Shown here: positions 14,459-16,892 of the stretch, piece after piece
Numbering within the stretch: the stretch's first letter is position 1
Layout of the letters: every line of letters begins with the position of its first letter
From: Candidatus Portnoybacteria bacterium CG_4_10_14_0_2_um_filter_44_20
Lineage (GTDB): Bacteria > Patescibacteriota > Minisyncoccia > Portnoybacterales > GCA-002795985
NCBI GenBank assembly: GCA_002792395.1
Contig: PFOG01000089.1
Coordinates: 1 to 16,892 of the forward strand
DNA: 16,892 nucleotides
Direction: 5' to 3'
The notes under the pieces: generated by a model
Told to the model about the DNA's origin: nothing
Databases searched by the model: none
Seen by the model: the letters and a program-made list of their open reading frames with translations, nothing else
Translations under genes and position numbers: made by a program

Positions 14459-14487
14459 ATCATAGCGTTGTTGCTTGAATTTGTCGA
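14459..14487 (-). promoter_or_regulatory. yvcK-HAD-glmS promoter (leaderless)
   Basis: On the minus strand TCGACA (14487-14482), a 17-base spacer and TATGAT (14464-14459). Seven bases further is the A of the yvcK ATG at 14452. Confidence 0.65.
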
Positions 14488-14506
14488 GAAAATTTTAAAT
14501 ACAAAT

Positions 14507-14531
14507 GGCCGCGCGGTTTATCCGTGCGGCC
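14507..14531 (-). terminator. Terminator of the 14507-14843 unit
   Basis: A 10-position stem with one mismatch (14531-14522 with 14516-14507, GGCCGC / GCGGCC outer part), loop ATAAA. On the minus strand it is followed by ATTTGTATTT. Confidence 0.65.
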
Positions 14532-14539
14532 CAAAATCG

Positions 14540-14734
14540 TTATTTATACATATATCCCAGATGCCAGTGGCGGGGGTGGCGTTCGGTTTCCCACCCGGTT
14601 ATCAGGTGGCATTCGAGATACACCAGAGGATTAAACATCTCTGGAAAACCGCCGTCGAGCTTCGCGTCAAGCTCAAATCTCCAACCCTCCCAAATCGGGT
14701 CCTTTCGACGCCCGTCGCGGCCGTACCCCGACAC
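14540..14734 (-). CDS. Possible small protein gene with an upstream in-frame amber
   Basis: From GTG 14734 a 64-residue protein rich in Trp and His ends at TAA just before the terminator stem. It includes DPIWEGWRFELDAKLDGGF and ends ERHPRHWHLGYMYK. The same frame is open further upstream for 32 codons from ATG 14842, which falls at the predicted transcript start, and is broken only by one TAG (14746-14744). It could therefore be the surviving part of a roughly 100-residue gene. No ribosome binding site precedes the GTG and no family is recognised. The competing explanation is a structured RNA in the same interval. Confidence 0.3.
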   Translation of the reverse strand: MSGYGRDGRRKDPIWEGWRFELDAKLDGGFPEMFNPLVYLECHLITGWETERHPRHWHLGYMYK

Positions 14735-14849
14735 AGGAACAGCCTATCCGACACGTTGCCGGAAACCCGCCGACCGTTCTTGGCATGAATACCAAGACTC
14801 GCTCATTGGACGGCTTTCGGCTGACCTTTTAATCCCGACCATTACTCAC

Positions 14850-14878
14850 TTTGTAACATTAATAATCAAATTAGTCAA
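14850..14878 (-). promoter_or_regulatory. Promoter of the 14507-14843 unit
   Basis: On the minus strand TTGACT (14878-14873), a 17-base spacer and TACAAA (14855-14850). The -35 box overlaps the TGA stop of the gene at 14875. Start near 14843. Confidence 0.55.
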
Positions 14879-15237
14879 CAGCGAGCTGCTTTTTCGCGGA
14901 TAAATTCTTTCAAATCCGTTAATACATCCTCCGGAATCGGGAATGGCTCGCCAAGCGGACTGACGCCAGGGTATCTCCACGCACTGATGATCACAATCTT
15001 GTCCTTACTCGTTTGAATTTTTCTTTGATACATTACCCAAACCTCCTCCTTCCGCTTCCGAGAATCGCCTCTCTGCATACAGGCACTTGTCTCAGTTGCG
15101 ATCCCCCTTTCCACCCGCGCCGAATGACGCACAACCCGCTTTACCCGGCTTTCCGACAAACGATAAAACCGCATTTTTTGTTGCGCATGATTAGTCCACA
15201 AAAATTTATCGGCGGTTTTAATAAAATTCAGTTTCAC
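14875..15237 (-). CDS. Small protein, possibly DUF4258/RelE-like
   Basis: The 120-residue product has the pattern WTNHAQQKMRFYRLSESRVKRVV near the N-terminus, a central strand EVWVMYQRK, and a last strand IVIISAWRYPG followed by a C-terminal helix. His-Ala-x-x-Lys-Met followed by S-x-x-x-V-x-x-V recalls DUF4258 proteins, which share the RelE/ParE toxin fold; the match is by eye and weak. No antitoxin partner is adjacent, so a toxin role is not supported. It starts with GTG overlapping the stop of the glycosylase gene (GTGA), so translation is coupled. It is the last gene of the operon. Confidence 0.6.
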   Translation of the reverse strand: MKLNFIKTADKFLWTNHAQQKMRFYRLSESRVKRVVRHSARVERGIATETSACMQRGDSRKRKEEVWVMYQRKIQTSKDKIVIISAWRYPGVSPLGEPFPIPEDVLTDLKEFIREKAARC

Positions 15238-15968
15238 TTTTTAGATACAAATTTATTATTTTTTAGACAAAACCTCCATGGAACCCGCACCCATTCTTGA
15301 GCGTAGTCAATGCCGATTCGCTTGGTGGCGATTATTTCAGATTTCTTAACCTTTAGACCGCGGTCTTCTAACCAAATCTTCCCGCTTTTAACCATGTCTT
15401 CCCCATAAAAAGATTTGTCAATCTTCAGGTAATTGCAAAGCTTACCGGGGCCGTTGGGCACGACATGGAACCGCCGATAAAGTCTTTTAATGTCATTCCC
15501 GCAAAGGCGGGAATCTAGATTTATTTTTTTTCGTCTGGATTCCGCGTCAAGCGCGGAATGACAGAATGTTTTATGGAATTCGCCGACATCTGGCGGATTT
15601 CCCACTTTTTCGTTTATCGGCTCCAGCGCGCGAATCAAAACGCATTCCGGCTTACCTTCAAAACTGGTCGAGATATTAAACTGCCAGTACATTCCGTAAA
15701 CCAGATAAATATAAATATGGCCACCTATCAGATATTCGGCTTTATTGCGAGGGGTAATTTTCCCTTTATAGGCGTGGGAAGCCTTGTCATGAGGCCCAAT
15801 GTACGCCTCAACCTCCACGATTTCACCAACAATATCGCGACCCCGCCATTTTCTAACAATAAACTTACCCAACAAATCTTTAGCCACAACTAAAGTCGGC
15901 CTGGTATAAAAATTGCGCGGCAATTTTTTCCTCCTGGAATAAAATTTACGCGCTAACCTCTTCCTCAT
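15234..15968 (-). CDS. mpg: 3-methyladenine DNA glycosylase (AAG/Mpg family) with repeat-encoded insert
   Basis: This enzyme removes alkylated purines in base-excision repair. The 244-residue product has the AAG family landmarks: ARPTLVVAKDLLG-type start (TRPTLVVAKDLLGK), VEVEAYIGPHDKASHAY with the catalytic Glu54 (human AAG Glu125), TPRN at 72-75, YIYLVYGMYWQFNIS, NGPGKLCNYLKIDKSF and IGIDYAQEWVRVPWRF near the end. Residues about 136-160 (CHSALDAES, then INLDSRLCGNDI) do not belong to the family: they are the in-frame translation of the dispersed repeat at 15491-15563, lying in a variable loop before the conserved NGPGKL. All recognised active-site regions are intact, so activity may be retained. 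Four-base overlaps (ATGA, GTGA) link it to both neighbours. Confidence 0.93.
   Translation of the reverse strand: MRKRLARKFYSRRKKLPRNFYTRPTLVVAKDLLGKFIVRKWRGRDIVGEIVEVEAYIGPHDKASHAYKGKITPRNKAEYLIGGHIYIYLVYGMYWQFNISTSFEGKPECVLIRALEPINEKVGNPPDVGEFHKTFCHSALDAESRRKKINLDSRLCGNDIKRLYRRFHVVPNGPGKLCNYLKIDKSFYGEDMVKSGKIWLEDRGLKVKKSEIIATKRIGIDYAQEWVRVPWRFCLKNNKFVSKK
15491..15563. repeat. Dispersed TGTCATTCCCGC palindromic repeat, copy 2, inside mpg
   Basis: This 73-bp unit begins TGTCATTCCCGC and ends GGAATGACA. It has two hairpins (TTCCCGC-aaag-GCGGGAA and TTCCGCG-tcaa-gCGCGGAA) joined by TCTAGA and TCTGGA. It is the same family as 13314-13421 but without the extra inner hairpin. Confidence 0.85.
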
Positions 15969-16354
15969 GAAGCAATCAACTTAGCGCCTATTCCCGCAAT
16001 ACGACCGCCAGCAAAAACCAAGAAACTAACAAAAATTACCCAGCTCATCAAATTAAAAATCTTGGAAATAAACTCTGCCGGCATCATCTCCTTCAGCTGT
16101 TCCCCGATCTGGCCCTGAATTATATTTTTAGCCTGTTCTTGTAGGTCTTGTTCCATAACACCAGGCGCCGGCTGTTGTAACGAGGACGAAACCTCCGCAG
16201 ACGGCTCTATCCTAAATAAAGCCGGTGCTTCTTTCGCGCCGGTAAAAATATTATAGGAAGAAAAAATTGCCAAAAAAATTATTACCAAACCGGCGAAGAG
16301 CAATAACCAGCCGATTGTTTTTCTGGAAAATACGTCGAGGCTGAAATTTGCCAT
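15965..16354 (-). CDS. Two-pass membrane protein, unknown
   Basis: The 129-residue protein has two membrane segments (about 13-33 and 97-118) separated by a soluble stretch of some 60 residues. That stretch is rich in Pro, Ser and Gln at first, then forms a likely amphipathic helix (EQDLQEQAKNIIQGQIGEQL). With both ends inside, the loop would face outward. I recognise no family. Its stop overlaps the mpg start as ATGA, and the DUF5654 gene lies 36 bases upstream, so it belongs to the same operon. Confidence 0.7.
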   Translation of the reverse strand: MANFSLDVFSRKTIGWLLLFAGLVIIFLAIFSSYNIFTGAKEAPALFRIEPSAEVSSSLQQPAPGVMEQDLQEQAKNIIQGQIGEQLKEMMPAEFISKIFNLMSWVIFVSFLVFAGGRIAGIGAKLIAS

Positions 16355-16390
16355 ATAAAAATTTCTGTGTTAATTAGTTTTTTTGAAAAC

Positions 16391-16669
16391 CTACTGACTC
16401 TTTTCGTCTTTCAACCAAGTGCCAAGATAGATGGTAACGGCTACTACAACGACTGTAATCAAGGCGGCGTAACCGAATTTCGCGAAAAGAGTGTTTTGCG
16501 CGAGCGGAAACAGATACTCGATCAAAGATTTAATCGCGTCATTCCAAGCAAGGCCGGCCACCAAACCAAAAGCCGCCGCAATATAGCCAAGAGTCTGCCT
16601 TTTGATCTGTTTTTTTATCTCGTCCGGTTCTTTCCTTAAGCCATCCATATTAGTATTACTATTTTTCAT
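16391..16669 (-). CDS. DUF5654 family membrane protein
   Basis: The 92-residue protein has a charged N-terminus and two membrane segments (about 27-45 and 67-84). The motif AAFGLVAGLAWNDAIKSLIE is characteristic of the DUF5654 family as I know it from CPR bacteria and archaea; function unknown. The ATG overlaps the end of the DUF167 gene by 11 bases. Confidence 0.75.
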   Translation of the reverse strand: MKNSNTNMDGLRKEPDEIKKQIKRQTLGYIAAAFGLVAGLAWNDAIKSLIEYLFPLAQNTLFAKFGYAALITVVVVAVTIYLGTWLKDEKSQ

Positions 16670-16892
16670 AAGAAGTCTCTATTTCAATTATTTTGTTTTT
16701 TGAAGCAAGGCCAGCCCTAATCCAAATTCTCGAAGGTGAAATTTTAAAATAATCAGCCAATGCTCCAATGATTGCCTTATTAGCCCGACCCTTAATTGGC
16801 GACTCACGAACAGACACCAAATAATCATATTTACCGATTTTCTCAACCCGCTCTTCTTTTGAATTAGGCTTAGCTCTGACAAAAATTTTCAT
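16659..16892 (-). CDS. DUF167 / YggU family protein
   Basis: The 77-residue product matches the small DUF167 (YggU) family: a start with VRAKPNSKEERVEKIG, then the core ESPIKGRANKAIIGALADYF, then ISPSRIWIRAGLASKNKIIEI. Family function is not established. The ATG is the last codon of the window (16890-16892), so the gene appears complete but its promoter lies outside. It is the first visible gene of a five-gene overlapping unit ending at 14875. Confidence 0.9.
   Translation of the reverse strand: MKIFVRAKPNSKEERVEKIGKYDYLVSVRESPIKGRANKAIIGALADYFKISPSRIWIRAGLASKNKIIEIETSYEK

Larger units (their letters stand above)
14507..14843 (-). ncRNA. Candidate structured RNA of about 335 nt, unknown class
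   Basis: A GC-rich stretch has its own promoter (14850-14878) and terminator and contains several clean helices on the minus strand: 14796-14791 with 14784-14779; CGAC/GTCG inside a TCGGG/CCCGA stem (about 14731-14695); GAGCTT/AAGCTC (14674-14669 with 14662-14657); CCAGAG/CTCTGG (14644-14639 with 14628-14623); ATGCCA/TGGCAT (14612-14607 with 14566-14561) enclosing GGGTGG/CCACCC (14596-14591 with 14579-14574). I found no RNase P CR-I/CR-V, tmRNA, SRP or glmS-ribozyme signature. The competing view is a small protein gene (14540-14734). GC-rich sequence forms helices easily, so this remains a candidate. Confidence 0.4.

Noticed and set aside
14507..14843. glmS ribozyme, RNase P RNA, tmRNA or SRP RNA
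   Set aside because: None of the core signature sequences was found on either strand, and a separate promoter lies between this unit and yvcK, so it is not a leader of the glmS operon.
14505..14903. 132-codon plus-strand ORF
   Set aside because: It runs through both the terminator and the promoter of the minus-strand unit and has a low-complexity, Arg/Ser/Pro-rich composition; no ribosome binding site.
14875..15237. Toxin-antitoxin pair at the end of the mpg operon
   Set aside because: The resemblance to RelE-like folds is weak and no antitoxin gene is adjacent; the neighbour is a DNA glycosylase.

Overview
The window reads as a chromosomal segment of an ultra-small, reduced-genome bacterium of the Candidate Phyla Radiation (Patescibacteria, most likely Parcubacteria-like). 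This is inference from gene content: an elongation factor P whose tip loop lacks the PGKG motif, a HerA/VirD4-like ATPase with a CxxC zinc ribbon paired with a separate membrane protein, a 23S-IVP-type four-helix-bundle protein, DUF5654 and DUF167 proteins, a sigma-region-4/HARE-HTH regulator, many short or absent leaders, and dispersed palindromic repeats. No rRNA or tRNA gene was seen.

Layout. (1) 1-860: the 3' end of an upstream gene, a tiny overlapping ORF, efp and its intrinsic terminator. (2) 939-1550: a hicB-hicA toxin-antitoxin pair on the minus strand with a strong promoter. (3) 1581-2201: two small membrane proteins. (4) 2261-7213: a minus-strand operon running from a strong promoter through a leader of inverted heptad repeats to a sigma4/HARE regulator, a membrane protein, a four-helix-bundle protein and a HerA/VirD4-like ATPase. 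The ATPase tail carries in-frame copies of a palindromic repeat. (5) 7231-9749: secF and secD, with a palindromic spacer between them and a hairpin leader. (6) 9721-9889: divergent promoters bracketing a 105-bp inverted-repeat element. (7) 9932-10783: a plus-strand gene of unknown function and a small interrupted ORF, then back-to-back terminators. (8) 10806-14487: a yvcK (glmR)-HAD phosphatase-glmS operon on the minus strand, with a predicted leaderless start. (9) 14507-14878: a GC-rich, structured, independently transcribed unit of about 335 nt (candidate ncRNA or broken small gene). (10) 14875-16892: a tightly overlapping minus-strand operon: DUF167, DUF5654, a two-TM protein, 3-methyladenine DNA glycosylase and a small HA..KM protein.

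Functional themes. The yvcK-glmS linkage suggests control of amino-sugar entry into envelope precursors. SecD and SecF serve protein export. The membrane protein plus ATPase pair looks like a DNA- or protein-translocating machine with its own regulator. The best leads for something undescribed are the structured transcript at 14507-14843, the heptad-repeat leader at 7072-7178, the 105-bp inverted-repeat element between divergent promoters, and palindromic repeats captured in frame inside two protein genes. All promoter, terminator and RNA-structure calls were made by eye.
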